The notes beneath the pieces are model-generated. The model made no database searches and was not told the DNA's origin. It saw only the letters and a list, made by a program, of their open reading frames with translations. DNA of 64,000 nucleotides from Dryomyza anilis. Taxonomy: Eukaryota > Arthropoda > Insecta > Diptera > Dryomyzidae. Below are positions 35,223-47,890 of the stretch, piece after piece (the first letter of the stretch is position 1; each line of letters opens with the position of its first letter). Made by a program: the position numbers and the translations under genes. The stretch lies in NCBI GenBank assembly GCA_951804985.1, contig OX638134.1, positions 80,455,679-80,519,678 on the forward strand, given 5' to 3'.

Positions 35223-36056
35223 AGACGGAAAAATTGGACACCATTATGTAAAAAGAACGAGTTGGTAGAGTTAGGTCACATGGGGCGGATTTTTATAGTC
35301 GTTCGGGCCCGACTATGGAATACCCTACGCCTTTGGTGGGGATATTAATGTGGGATATTTAATTGCATACCTTAATTTTAAAGATTTTAATTATGCTGAA
35401 CCTCCCCACCCTCAGAATATTATTCACATATCAGAAATTTACGTCTTATATCCCCATAAATTAAAAAATGTATATAAAAGTATAAAAAAACTAAAAAAAA
35501 AAAATTGAAAAATATAATTGGGCGGACAACGTCTATATTTAAAATTTTGAAAAGCTAATATTTCATAGATTTGATTTTAATAATTTACGGATAAAATTTT
35601 CACTATGAAAACCCGGGAAATAATGAAAAAAAAAGTGAGCGGATCACGCCCATTTTTGGACCACATATTTATAGGTGAATTCTAACAATACCTTTTAAAT
35701 TTTAAACCTATACCTTGAATACTTTTCGAGTTATTAGTTCTTAAAGAGTTATATAAAAGTGACTTGTATGGGAGGTGGGCGTGTCCGTTGACCAATTTGG
35801 CTCATTTCCAAACTCAGTTCCTACTTTTGGCTAAAATATAATAATATGAAATTTTATCGCATTCTGATCAGTATATCTCAAGTTATTCTGTATTCGGACA
35901 GCAAGACGGACAGACGGACATGGCTAAACGGACTCGGGTTGTGATGGTGATCAAGAATATATATACTTTCCCATACCGGACACGCCTCCTAAGGGGCTTT
36001 ACAATATATGCACAAAGTTAATATACCCTGTAGCTCATAGGTGTAGGGTATAAAAA
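35223..36056 (+). mobile_element. Degraded transposon tail ending in a TACCC hairpin
   Basis: It contains tagtcgttcgggcccgac and aataccctacgcctttgg at the start, gtgggcgtgtccgttgac in the middle, and gacagcaagacggacagac then ggacatggctaaacgg near the end. The last 35 bases form a hairpin: taccctgtagctcatagg and tgtagggta. I recognise this kind of tail as a common dispersed repeat of fly genomes but cannot name the family with certainty. No open frame survives. The end is also found at 6557-6620. Confidence 0.6.
36021..36052. repeat. Terminal hairpin of the degraded transposon
   Basis: The arms tataccctgta and tgtagggtata form an imperfect palindrome with a short loop (gctcatagg), five or six bases before the end of the element. 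Confidence 0.6.
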
Positions 36057-37860
36057 TGTTTATACATTACCGTTAACGGAATGGATTTATCATTTCAGTT
36101 ATTAAGATTTACATATTTAATATTCCAAATGTAATGTAATATCAAAGATTTGAGCACTTTAAGTTTCTCATTCGTGGTTGACATTATTCTGATAATCCCC
36201 ATATGTTTCCAATTTAAAATTTGTTTAAAATGTAATTTTTATCAATAAAAATGTTTTGTTTATATTACAACCTTTCGATCAAGGAACTTTAACTCACAGT
36301 TTATTCATCGATTTGAATATTTTGATGCTCTCAATTTAGTATTTTCGTTTTTTCGTTACTTTAAGCGTAAATCAATCGTTTTAAATGTAAATTGTATACG
36401 CTGCTATTGTATGCAAATTCCATAATATGCACACTGTAAATAAAATTTGCAAAAAAAAACATCTGTCAAAATAAACAAAATTGATTGATTTATGCATTAA
36501 CGTTATACATAACTTATGCATGAGCTTCTCACAATACACGTTTTGTGCTTTATCAATTTCGGAAATTGTTGCATTGTATGTGTTCCAGAGCCATACGGTA
36601 CTCCAATGAGAAATACAAGAAAAAACATACCGCTTTCTTTGCCCTGATGCATTAAGTTTAATTGAGTTGTAATTCGTTTTGCGTAGCATTTTAACTGTCA
36701 GACAGACAGTCAGATTCTCGGGGGGTTACTTAAAATTACACAATGTTTTTCTTACATTCTGTGTCTGGTAAGAATTTTAATTTATTTTCGCTCATGCGTG
36801 TCCAGAGTGGTTTGTGAGGAAATACGTTTAAACAATTAACTGCGGTAATTAGTTCTTTTCGAAACTACGGAGACAAACATATGCCATGGGGAGTTCTGGG
36901 AAGTGGTACGTGTGATGATTAAATGTATTGGGTACTTTTAATTGAGTGAATTAAATGATGCTGAATTAAGAAATTATGGGATATACAAAATAATATGAAA
37001 ATACTTATGCTAATGGCTGGTATATATTCAAATTTAATAAATTATTCTACAAAAAGAGAAAATGTTTTTCTACTCATAATTCTCATTTTTTTCTTATGAA
37101 GGAAAGGATTGAGAAAATTTCAATTGAAATTCGAATTTCTTTTACTTTAGTTTTAAAATTTAAAGTGTTATATCTTAAATGTCTCAGAAAATTAACTGAA
37201 GTTTCGATTTCAAATTTCGCCGAACCTTTACTTGATATGAACAAATTTTGTAAGCAGTCAGAATAAACATCTTATAGAAATTATGTTTATAATGCCCTTT
37301 AGAAAACTGTGTTGAGTTGTGTTACTCAAGAAAATTTAATTAAAAATTTGAATTTAAATAAATTCCAGTTTTCTGAAAATATCATATTTCAGAAATGCGT
37401 TTAATTTCCTTTAATTTCCCTATAACACCCGCAATATTTTTACCCTCTTATACAACAAGACCCAGATCATCAGCGCCCTCCATCATTTGTACAGCATCAG
37501 CTGAAGGACATTAAGTATTTGATGGACATGTACCCGTTGAATGTTTTTCGTATTGTTTTCGGATGGCGCATGTCAGTAAAATGTCAGTTTTCCGCAATTT
37601 ATGCAACTGACAGTAGGCGTAATATGAGTAGAATGAGGCAGAGTTTAACAACCCTTAAAAATGTTATAACTTAACCTTAACCTATGTCAATAATGACGTA
37701 ATTTCTCAGACATTTGGCAAATGTTAAAATATGAAACTCTACAATTTTAGGTTATTCTTTGACTGACAGTTTAGTTGACAAGCTGTCAATTATACAAATT
37801 ATCAATATGAGGTACATTATTTGACGTTTTTTTTTAACTTACACTAAAAAAGAAAGGGTG
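36057..37860. other. Single-copy DNA with TGACAG-bearing island
   Basis: No repeat structure is seen. TGACAG or its complement occurs at 36,695, 37,608, 37,764 and 37,783. The minus-strand frame at 36,381-36,689 (102 codons) has no recognisable domain and is probably chance. Confidence 0.4.
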
Positions 37861-37886
37861 CACGGAGGGAATATACTTCTAAACAA

Positions 37887-38206
37887 CACAGAAAAAAATG
37901 TACATCATATTGATGAATTCCGTTCTTCAAACCATGATTCATTGTATTGAAGAACCATTCATAATATTAATGACTAACGACATAAATGTTATGAATGCAA
38001 TCATAAATGTGATAAAGCCTTAGTAACTGTCGAAAAAGTGTTCTTAAATATGATGAACTGTATGTGAAGAATACGATTCATCATATATATGAACAAAAAC
38101 ATAATATACAACATATATGTTCTTCATATTCAATCAAAATATTTATTAAGTAGCTATAAATCACACCTGTACTACTTTACAGAAAAAAAAAGAATTCATC
38201 AATATG
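37887..38206. mobile_element. CACAGAAAAA / ATCATATTGATGAA MITE, copy 2
   Basis: The left end is cacagaaaaaaatgtacatc, followed by units shared with 32,944-33,919 (ccgttcttcaaaccatgatt). The right terminus appears as acagaaaaaaaaagaattca at 38,179, in the wrong orientation, and sits between the arms of the hairpin at 38,146-38,238. Confidence 0.65.
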
Positions 38207-38238
38207 AGTAGTACACGGTGTGATTTATAGCTACTTAA
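38146..38238. repeat. Near-perfect 31/32-bp hairpin with 30-bp loop
   Basis: Arm 1 at 38,146-38,176 (ttaagtagctataaatcaca, then cctgtactact) and arm 2 at 38,207-38,238 are reverse complements, differing by one inserted base. The loop is a MITE terminus. The very high arm identity implies a recent event. Confidence 0.92.
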
Positions 38239-38930
38239 ACTGAATTTTCTTACTTTTAAGAAACAAAGCCACTTGATTATCAAAAAAGCACTTGACTAAA
38301 AACAAATTATCTATGACATGCAAAATATATCTTATACAGAGGTAAAAATCTTCCAAAATGCAAAAAGAATCCAGAAATTTACAGAGAAATATACAGCGAA
38401 ATGGGAACATTCTGGATTTTAAGAAACAGATCCACTTAGTAATCAAAAAGTAACTAAGAACAGTAATTCTTGATAATGCACCAATAATTCTTGAAATGAG
38501 AAAAACTCTGATATATTTGCTATTGTGTTTTTTTTTTGTTTCATCACCATCAGTTTGTAAGTGTGTCCGTCTGTCAATATGTTGAAATAACTAAGAGCAA
38601 TTTTTCTTGATATGCCGAAATTAAATTAGGTAGGTTCAAAAAAGTCACTAAGACCAATTATTCTTGATAATGCAGAGGTTAATGTCTCACGTATCAAAAA
38701 TGTAGTTGCTGTTTTCTACGCAAAATTTAAAGAACGCGTGTTCTTATTGTTGTTTTTCGATCTTGTTTTGTCTGTTATATTCGCTATTGTGCTTTGTTAT
38801 GCATTGTCCGTTTGTCATCGCCATCGCTTTGTTGAAAGTAACTAAGAGCAATTATTCTTGATATGCGGAGAATATATTCGCAGGTATCAAAAAAGCAACT
38901 AAGACTAATTATTCTTGTAAAGCGTTTTTC

Positions 38931-39234
38931 AATAAGAGCGCTACAAACGTCGTTACAAAAGTAGAGCGACAAGGACAGCAAACGACGCCATATTTCTTGC
39001 CGCTCTTTTGACATTTCTCTTCAGTAAGGTTTGCCATTTCATGATGAAAAAATACTCGAGCCAACAACGAGTCGAAATTTTTAAAATTTACTACCGAAAT
39101 TCGAATTCGTATATCTTTCCATCATGAAATGGCAAACTTTACTGAAGAGAAATGTCAAAAGAGCGGCAAGAAATATGGCGTCGTTTGCTGTCTCTGTCGC
39201 TCTATTTTTGTAGCGTCCTTGTTGAAAAACCCTT
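38931..39234. mobile_element. Long-armed fold-back element, copy 2
   Basis: It starts agcgtttttcaataagagcg and ends gtagcgtccttgttgaaaaa. The long arms (aaaagtagagcgacaaggac, ttgccgctcttttgacattt, cagtaaggtttgccatttca) pair with their complements across a short centre. It is a simpler version of the element at 7266-7727, without its internal rearrangement. Confidence 0.85.
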
Positions 39235-39653
39235 TATATAGAGGTTAATTTCGAAGCTAACTTAAAAAAATATATAATTTAAAATTTAGGTAATTTATTT
39301 TGTATGTAGAATTATTTTAATTATATTCAATGATATGTTTGGGTATTTTATTTATTTCAAATTCACTTTGAATTATTTGGATTATTAAAATTATTAATTA
39401 TTTTATTAATATTTTATTTAATTTTATTTATATGTGTTCTTTTTGGTTTTTAATAATCAATAAATTAACTTCTTAAAATCCAGGAAAATAAATCTTGTTT
39501 ACTTTTTTGATAACTAAGTATTTTAATTTCTTAATATGCAGATGATAAATTCTAAAATTTTAGTAGCATTTTATTGATATTAGTGAAATTCTTCAATTTT
39601 TCATTCGAACGGAATTCCTCTCCACTTTAACTATTAGTTTATTTCCCTCCGTG

Positions 39654-41995
39654 TAGTGTTCTAAAAATGTAATAAATATTCAGAGTTTAATTTCGCTATT
39701 ATAAAGCAGAAAACTTTTTACTATTTTGATAACTGAGATATTTAATTTCGTAATATTAAGAAGTTAAATACCACGCACAGAAAAATTCTCTTTTGACATG
39801 AGGTTGGAAGAATGAAAAAGTTAGTTGTACCAACTAACTTCATTCGGTTAAATCGAATTGTTTACACACAAATTTGCTGGCGGAACTGTCATATAAAAAA
39901 TTATACACGTAAAATATTAGTCTATATACACTCCTAATGGTTCTAAATCTGTACTAAATTGTTTTAAACCGTTCAAAATTGGTTGCAGTACAAACTCAAC
40001 TTTTTTAATTTTGACATTAACAACCGACTAAGCGGTTGAGAGAACCGAATAAGTTGGTTAGGCAAGAGTTGGTTAGCGCAACAAATCCTTATTTTGTGTG
40101 CAGATTTGTCGTTGCATTTTACAAATTATAGTGCCATGCTGCTATTTTACATTCGTTCCGAATTACTATTTAGTTTTATAAGTTTATTTCGATCTCTTTC
40201 TATTAAATTTGGTAATCCATTTGTTAAACACAAAATAAAGCGTGGCCGATAGGATCAGCGTCACCCTATGAGTCTTTTATTTGGAGATCTTCATCTGTTT
40301 CTCTGAGAATCTATCGGTAAGTCTGTTTGTCCATCCGTAAGTCTGAAATCACGATTAGAAAAAATCAATAAGAGCTAGATCAATGAAATTCCGAAGTTAG
40401 ATTGGTTGCATATCTATGCGGTTATGTATTAAAAATGGGCACAATCGGTTGATTATTAACCCAGAATCCTGCCAAGTTTATGCGTATACCTCATAAATCA
40501 ATATAATTATTTTATCGCTCGAAAGGATTTTAATTTACCCTATTTACGTTATGGTAAAACATATAAAATTAGTTTTTTTTTAGCAAACTGACTTTTGATC
40601 CATTCGTACATTCGTACCTTATAAAAATGCCATCGATATCAATTCAGTTTATTTAATGTAAGTTTACATTCAAAATTTAATAATAACAATATCTTATTGC
40701 CAAGAATATTAATAATTATAAAAAATTAAAAACATTGAATTTTATTTTGAATTAAATTTTATTCGCAACCCTTAAAAGTTTTTCTTTTGTATATTTAATA
40801 AAACTAAACTTTTAATATTCGATTTTTCATAAATTCACAACCAAATCAAATTCAATTTACGCCACTATAAAAAAAGCAACAAAAATATATTTTTATTTAT
40901 ATTTTATCGCAAATATTGGCAATTTCCGTGTGCGTTGCAAAAATCACGATTTTCACGGTATTGAATAAAAATATTTGCAATTTACACAAGCAGTTTACAC
41001 AGTCATTCTGCAATGCGAACACACATCGAAAGATACTTAAATAAAGTATCTATGAAAACACGTACGCGAGTGGATACGTTTTTTTTTGTCGTTTTTATTA
41101 GTATCGAATTTCAAAGCAACCTAAAACAAAACAAATGCCGCCCACAGACTTTGCACTCGCTATTTTAAAACTAGACAACATCTAAAAATTTCACCTGCCT
41201 AAAAATCTGATAAATTGAAAATAGCTGCAGCCACATAGATACAGCAAGTAGGCAACAGATACAATTATTTTAGGCAATGTCTGTATTTTTTCTCTTCTTT
41301 CAGAGGATTTGTGTAAATTTACATTTCAGCGCGTTTATTTGCAAGCAACGCATAATGAAAATCATAAAACAAAGACTTTGTGTAAGTGAAAATGAAAAGA
41401 AAAGTATCTCAAAGATACTCATTTGCAGTTACGCCCACAACCTTTTGCGGTATACGCTGTTGGTATTATGTAGTTTATTAGCAGGCAAACCTCATAATCT
41501 GATAATCAGCAGCCGGCTTCTTAACTTATCCGACAGACAGTAGATATAGTATCTAGATACGCAAACAATGCGCGTAACTGCTGGATGCGCTACTTAATGC
41601 TGCGCTCAGATACTTGTGTTTTTTTGTGAAGTTTCTAGAGTTTTTATATTTTGATATTTTTTTTTTGAAGTATATCCAAGTGCCGCCAACGAGATGTGCT
41701 CCTTGTTGACAAACAGCACGGCTTATCCGGTAGGTGCGTGCGTGTGTCGCAGCAGCCTCATTGTTTAAGGATTTTCGGATTTTTTGCTTTTTGGATGCAG
41801 TCTAATGCGGTGCTTAGCTGCGAACGCAATGTTGACACAAAAGAATCTGCAAACTAAGTAAATCTAATAAGCATCAAGACCAAAAGATGCAGATAGCAGA
41901 TTTAGAGATTTGGTGGATTAGAAAGGTATGAAAATGGAAAGTGAAAATGAAAATGAAGGTAAACCTAAAGAATACTTCGTAACATTTCATTGCAT
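39654..41995. other. Single-copy DNA with a higher-GC island at 41,020-41,900
   Basis: The first part is AT-rich; 40,560-41,000 has many T/A runs. The stretch at 41,020-41,900 has balanced composition (cacgtacgcgagtggatacg, gtgcgtgcgtgtgtcgcagc). No gene is supported. From 41,930 gaaaatggaaagtgaaaatg leads into the 19-bp array. Confidence 0.4.
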
Positions 41996-44750
41996 TTTTA
42001 GTGATAAATTCAATTTTTTAGTGAAAATGTGAATTTTTTAGTGAAAAATTACATTTATAGTGAAAAATTGAATTTTTAGTGAAAAATTGAATTTTTAGTG
42101 AAAAAATTAATTTTTAGTAAAAAATTTAAATTTTAGTGAAAAATTGAACTTTTAGTATATATTTGAATTTTTAGTGAAAATTTGAATTTTTAGTGAAAAA
42201 TTAAATTTTTAGTGAAAAATTAAATTTTTAGTGAAAAATTAAATTTTTAGTGAAAAATTGAATTTTTAGTCAAAAATTATATTTATAGTGAAAAATTTAA
42301 TTTTTAGTGAAAATTGAATTTTTAGTGAAAAATTATATTTATAGTGAAAAATTTAATTTTTAGTGAAAATTGAATTTTTAGTGAAAATTTTCATGTTTAG
42401 TGAAAATTTGAATTTTTAGTGAAAAATTGAATTTTTAGTGAAAAATATAATTTTTAGTGAAAATTTTAATTTTTAGTGAAAAATTGAATTTTTAATAAAA
42501 AATTTAATTTTTAGTGAAAAATTGAATTTTTAATAAAAAATTTTTTAGTGAAAAATTGAATTTTAGTGAAAAATTGAATTTTTAGTGAAAAATTGAATTT
42601 TTAGTGAAAAATTGAATTTTTAGTGAAAAATTGAATTTTTAGTGAAAAATTGAATTTTTAGTGAAAATTTGAATTTTTAGTGAAAATTTGAATTTTTAGT
42701 GAAAAATTGAATTTTTAGTGAAAAATTTAATTTTTAGTGAACATTTGAATTTTTAGTAAAAAAATTAATTTTTAGTAAAAAATTGAAATTTTAGTAAAAA
42801 AATGAACTTTTAGTAAATATTTGAATTTTTAGTGAAAATTTGAATTTTTAGTGAAAAATTAAATTTTTAGTGAAAAATTGAATTTTTAGTGAAAAATTTA
42901 ATTTTTAGTGAAAAATTGAATTTTTAGTGAAAATTTGGTATTTTTAGTGAAAAATTCAATTCTTTAGTGAAAATTTGAATTTTTAGTGAAAAATTACATT
43001 TATAGTGAAAAATTGAATTTTTAGTAAAAAATTGAATTTGTAGTGAAAAATTGAATTTTTAGTGAAAAATTGAATTTTTAGTGAAAAATTGAATTTTTAG
43101 TGAAAAATTGAATTTTTAGTGAAAAATTCAATTTTTAGTGAAAAATTAAATTTTTAGTGAAAAATTGAATTTTTAGTGAAAAATTGAATTTTTAGTGAAA
43201 AATTGAATTTTTAGTGAAAAATTGAATTTTTAGTGAAAAATTGAATTTTTAGTGAAAATTTGGTATTTTTAGTGAAAAATTCAATTCTTTAGTGAAAATT
43301 TGAATTTTTAGTGAAAAATTACATTTATAGTGAAAAATTGAATTTTTAGTAAAAAATTGAATTTGTAGTGAAAAATTGAATTTTTAGTGAAAAATTGAAT
43401 TTTTAGTGAAAAATTGAATTTTTAGTGAAAAATTGAATTTTTAGTGAAAAATTGAATTTTTAGTGAAAAATTCAATTTTTAGTGAAAAATTAAATTTTTA
43501 GTGAAAAATTGAATTTTTAGTGAAAAATTGAATTTTTAGTGAAAAATTGAATTTTTAGTGAAAAATTGAATTTTTAGTGAAAAATTGAATTTTTAGTGAA
43601 AAATTAAATTTTTAGTGAAAAATTGAATTTTTAGTGAAAAATTGAATTTTTAGTGAAAAATTGAATTTTTAGTGAAAAATTGAATTTTTAAGTGAAAAAT
43701 TGAATTTTTAGTGAAAAATTGAATTATTAGTAAAAATTGAATTTTAATGAAAAATTGAATTTTAGTGAAAAATTGAATTTTAAGTGAAAAATTAAATTAT
43801 TAGTGAAAATTGAATTTTATTGAAAAATTGAATTTTTATTGAAAAAATGAATTAATAGTGAAAAATTGAATTATTATTGAAAACTTAATTTTAGTGAAAA
43901 ATTGAATATATAGTAAAAAATTAAATTTGTAGTGAAAATTTGAATTTTAAATGAAAAATTTAATTTTAGTGAAAATTTAAATTTTTAGTGAAAAATGACA
44001 TTATAGTGCATAATTGATTTTTTAGTAAAAAATTGAATTATTAGTGAAAAGTGAATTTTAGTGAAAAATTGAATTTTTAGTGAAAAATTGAATTTTTAGT
44101 GAAAAATTGAATTTTTAGTGAAAAATTGAATTATTAGTAAAAATTGAATTTTAGTGAAAAATTGAATTTTAGTGAAAAATTGAATTTTAAGTGAAAAATT
44201 AAATTATTAGTGAAAATTGAATTTTAGTGAAAAATTGAATTTTTATTGAAAAAATGAATTAATAGTGAAAAATTGAATTATTATTGAAAACTTAGTTTTA
44301 GTGAAAAGTTGAATATATAGTAAAAAATTAAATTTGTAGTGAAAAATTTAATTTTTAGTGAAAAATTGAATTTTTAGTGAAAATTTGAATTTTTAGTGAA
44401 AAATTGAATTTTTAGTGAAAAATTGAATTTTTAGTGAAAAATTGAATTTTTAGTGAAAAATTGAATTTTTAGTGAAAAATTGAATTTATAGTGAAAAATT
44501 GAATTTTTAGTGAAAAATTGAATTTTTAGTGAAAAATTGAATTTATAGTGAAAAATTGAATTTTTAGTGAAAAATTAAATTTTTAGTGAAAAATTGAATT
44601 TTTAGTGAAAAATTGAATTTTTAGTGAAAAATTGAATTTTTAGTGAAAAATTAAATTTTTAGTGAAAAATTGAATTTTTAGTGAAAAATTACATGTTTAA
44701 TGAAAAATTGAATTTTTAGTGAAAAATCAATTTTTGAGAAAATTGAATTT
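41996..44750 (+). repeat. 19-bp satellite array B, unit AATTGAATTTTTAGTGAAA
   Basis: About 145 copies of the same unit and orientation as the array at 9.75 kb. Two higher-order periods are visible. A variant string containing gaaaatttggtatttttag occurs at about 42,931 and about 43,256 (period about 325 bases). A string starting gaattattagtaaaaattg occurs at 43,721 and 44,128 (period about 407 bases). Confidence 0.97.
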
Positions 44751-45289
44751 TGTGTGACTTTGCAACGCAATCTAATTAACCTACTACGGTCCCTTGTAGA
44801 GTTTCTAAAAAATTTCAATTTCTAGGAATTCGGCAGCTAACAAAGTAGTTCGCATTCAAAGCCAATATAAACATGGCACGACGGGACACTTGATACTTGA
44901 GCCGAACTGCAATTACCACGAATTCAGGGCCAACACATTGCAACACTTTCAAGTGGTGCGAAGTCGGGGCGTTCCAAGGGCACATTTATCAAACACCTTG
45001 AAAAAAGTAGTTTCCCCAAAATTTCCAGACATAGTGTCGCAAACCACATGCTGAGTACTAGGCACAAGTAGCAGTCAGGCTGGCTGGCAGTTAGTGAAGC
45101 ATTTATTAGGACAGTCAGTGACTTAGTCAATCGGGTGACACATATGTTGCGCGTCACGAAAGGCGCAGCCGCACTTCACGGCAGGGACTCACACTGACAA
45201 AGCGTGACTATTATGAATTTTTCAAATGTCCGCAGCGAATGAAAATCATATTTTTTAACTGAAAATGAAACTATAATCAATTGTTTCTA
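44751..45289. other. Single-copy island
   Basis: Balanced, moderately GC-rich sequence (44,880-45,240). The 77-codon minus-strand frame at 44,924-45,157 has no recognised domain. No gene is supported. Confidence 0.4.
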
Positions 45290-46136
45290 CACAGTTAAAA
45301 AAATGAGATATTAATACAAAAATATCATTAGTTATTACAGTAAATATAAGTTTTAATATTACAAAATTGTTTGCTGACTTAGCAAACTATTATTGCTACT
45401 TCAGCAAATGGTTTTACTAAATCAGTAAAAATACAATTTTTGACTTAACTGAATTTTCAATTTAATAGCATTAAAATAGACTTTCATTAATACAACAATT
45501 GCGTTTGTTATAATTATGAAAATATGTTGAAGAGTTTTTGAAATTAATTTAATAAAGTACTTCATGTATATAATATTTTAATATAATAATTGATGTTGTA
45601 GATGTTTGTATTTGAAAAAGGTGATACTTCACAATTTTCTGTTTCCAATTAATGCGTTAATTAGAACAGCAAAATGTTTGCTAATTTAACGCTAAATATT
45701 TATTAAAGATAATAAAAATGGGATATTTCTATTTTAATTTATTTCAATACAGTTCTTAAGTTTATTTTATCAACAATATTATTTGCTAAACTATATTATT
45801 CTGAAACGTTGATAACACATTTCAGCAACTTTTTTGTTATATTTATAATCAGAATTTAGTATATTTTACTGAATATTTTGTTATATTAATAATGATTAAT
45901 TTTGCACAAATATTTTGTTAAATTATACATGAGCAACTTGCACATTATAGCAAATATTTTGTTATGTTTATAATGTTAATTTTTTGATATAGCAAATGCT
46001 TTTGTTAAATTAACGATCACATTAATTTAATTAATTTTTGTAATTATAACAAACAAATTTTGCTGTATTAACAAAAATCTTCATAGCTGTAGATATAACA
46101 TTTTTTGCTATAATTACAAAAATTTTGTTTACTGTG
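45290..46136. mobile_element. CACAGT Tc1-type MITE with internal tandem repeats
   Basis: The left end cacagttaaaaaaat and right end aattttgtttactgtg are imperfect inverted repeats, each flanked by TA. The interior repeats units like agcaaatattttgttatatt, spaced about 60-70 bases. CACAGT ends with TA duplication are characteristic of Tc1-like elements. No transposase is present. Confidence 0.75.
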
Positions 46137-46745
46137 TAATGGCCGCGACCCTCCGGCTGGTGGCTGCCTACCAGACGCCACATGTGCCGCACATATGTCG
46201 GTCGTTGGTGTCACATGATCATCGGCTGATGATGCACAAACCTCGTGCCACTTCGTTGCACGACTGACAGATGAGAAATGTCAGCAAATTGAAGTGTTTG
46301 TTTTTTTGTGTTTTTTTGCTGCCGTTCAATGTTGTTGCTCATCTGTTTGTTGTTGCAATTGATGCTGTGACTTGATGCTTGTACTTGCTGTTGTTGTTGC
46401 CCCTAGTGTTGATGTTGCTGCTGCCCAACAGCAAACAAATGGTTTTAAATTTACGAATAAATAACGCACTGCAACAAGAGGCCAATCAATGGCTGATGTT
46501 GCTTCTATTCAAGTTGCTTCTGCTGATGATGTTGCTGCCTATAATGTTGCTGTTGTTAGTGATAATGCTGTTGTTGCCGCCGCTGCCTGGGGCTTTTGTA
46601 AATTAAAGAGCTGCCTCACAGTAGATGCTGTTGCTGTGACATGTTGCTGACACTAATTGATGTGAGGCACATGCACTGATTACTTGGGCGATCGCAATCA
46701 CAAAATGTCAAATGACAAGGTGTCATTTTTAAATTAGGCATTTTT
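46137..46745. other. Single-copy higher-GC island with CTG/GTT run
   Basis: The stretch at 46,140-46,280 is GC-rich, with a TGACAG at 46,264. The stretch at 46,380-46,640 is rich in gttgctg triplets. The 75-codon plus-strand frame there is leucine-rich purely because of the triplets. No gene is supported. Confidence 0.45.
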
Positions 46746-46749
46746 ATAT

Positions 46750-47890
46750 TAGTTTTTCATTTAAAATTTCATTTCATTTCATTTTTCAATAAAAATTTAA
46801 TTTTTCACTAAAAATTCAATTTTTCACTAAAAATTCAAATTTTCACTAAAAATTCAATTTTTCATTATAAATTCAATTTTTCATTAAAAATTCAATTTTT
46901 CACTAAAAATTCAAATTTTCATTAGAAATTAAATTTTATTTTTCACTAAAAATTTTATTTTTCACTAAAAATTCAATTTTTCACTAAAAATTCAATTTTT
47001 CACTAAAAATTTTATTTTTCACTAAAAATTCAATTTTTCACTAAAAATTCAATTTTTCACTAAAAATTCAATTTTTCACTAAAAATTCAATTTTTCACTA
47101 AAAATTCAATTTTTCACTAAAAATTCAATTTTTCACTAAAAATTCTAGTTTTCACTTAAAATTCTGTTTTTGACTAAAAATTCAATTTTTCACTAGATAT
47201 TCAAATTTTCACTAAAAATTCAATTTTTCACCTAAAATTAAATTTTTCTTTAAAAATTAAATTTTTCACTAAAAATTCAATTTTTCACTAAAAATTTAAT
47301 TTTTCACTAAAATTTAATTTTTCACTAAAAATTTAATTTTTCACTAAAATTCAATTTTCACTAAAAATTCAATTTTTCACTAAAAATTAAATTTTTCACT
47401 AAAAATTAAATTTTTCACTAAAATTCAATTTTCACTAAAAATTCAATTTTTCACTAAAAATTCAATTTTTCACTAAAAATTCAATTTTTCACTAAAATTT
47501 CAATTTTTCATTAGAAATTAAATTTTTCACTAAAAATTCAATTTTGCACTTAAAATTCAATTTTTCACTTAAAATTCAATTTTTCACTAAAAATTCAATT
47601 TTAAACTAAAAATTCAATTTTTCACTAAAAATTCAATTTTTAACTAAAAATTCAATTTTTAACTAAAAATAAAATGTTTCACTAAAAATCAATTTTTCAT
47701 TAAAAATTCAATTTTTCTCTAAAAAAAAAATCATTTTTTCACTAAAAATTAAATTTTGCACAAAAATTTAAATTTTCACTAATAATTAAATTTTCACTAA
47801 AAATTAAATTTTTCACTAATAATTAAATTTTTCACTAAAAACTAAATTTTACACTAAAAATAAAATTTTCACTAAAAAAAGAATAAAAAT
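46750..47890 (-). repeat. 19-bp satellite array C (inverted), unit AATTGAATTTTTAGTGAAA
   Basis: About 60 copies read on the plus strand as tttcactaaaaattcaatt, the exact complement of arrays A and B. Edges are degenerate. Together with array B it forms a large inverted pair around a 2-kb spacer holding the CACAGT MITE. Confidence 0.97.

Larger units (their letters stand above)
37861..39653. mobile_element. CACGGAGGG TIR element, copy 2, with two nested elements
   Basis: The left end is cacggagggaatatacttct, and the right end tttatttccctccgtg is followed by TA. Between them, 38,240-38,930 and 39,235-39,640 carry the family's internal units (aactaagagcaattattctt, ttgatatgcagagg and others). 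A CACAGAAAAA MITE (37,887-38,206) and a fold-back element (38,931-39,234) are inserted. The left flank is TG, perhaps a mutated TA. Confidence 0.7.

Noticed and set aside
36381..36689. 102-codon minus-strand frame
   Set aside because: No domain, no similar frame elsewhere and no splice or promoter context. Length is within chance for this composition.
41996..47890. Arrays B and C as arms of one large palindrome
   Set aside because: The unit is inverted, but the variant strings at the inner edges do not mirror each other. A simple inverted duplication of one array is therefore not shown.
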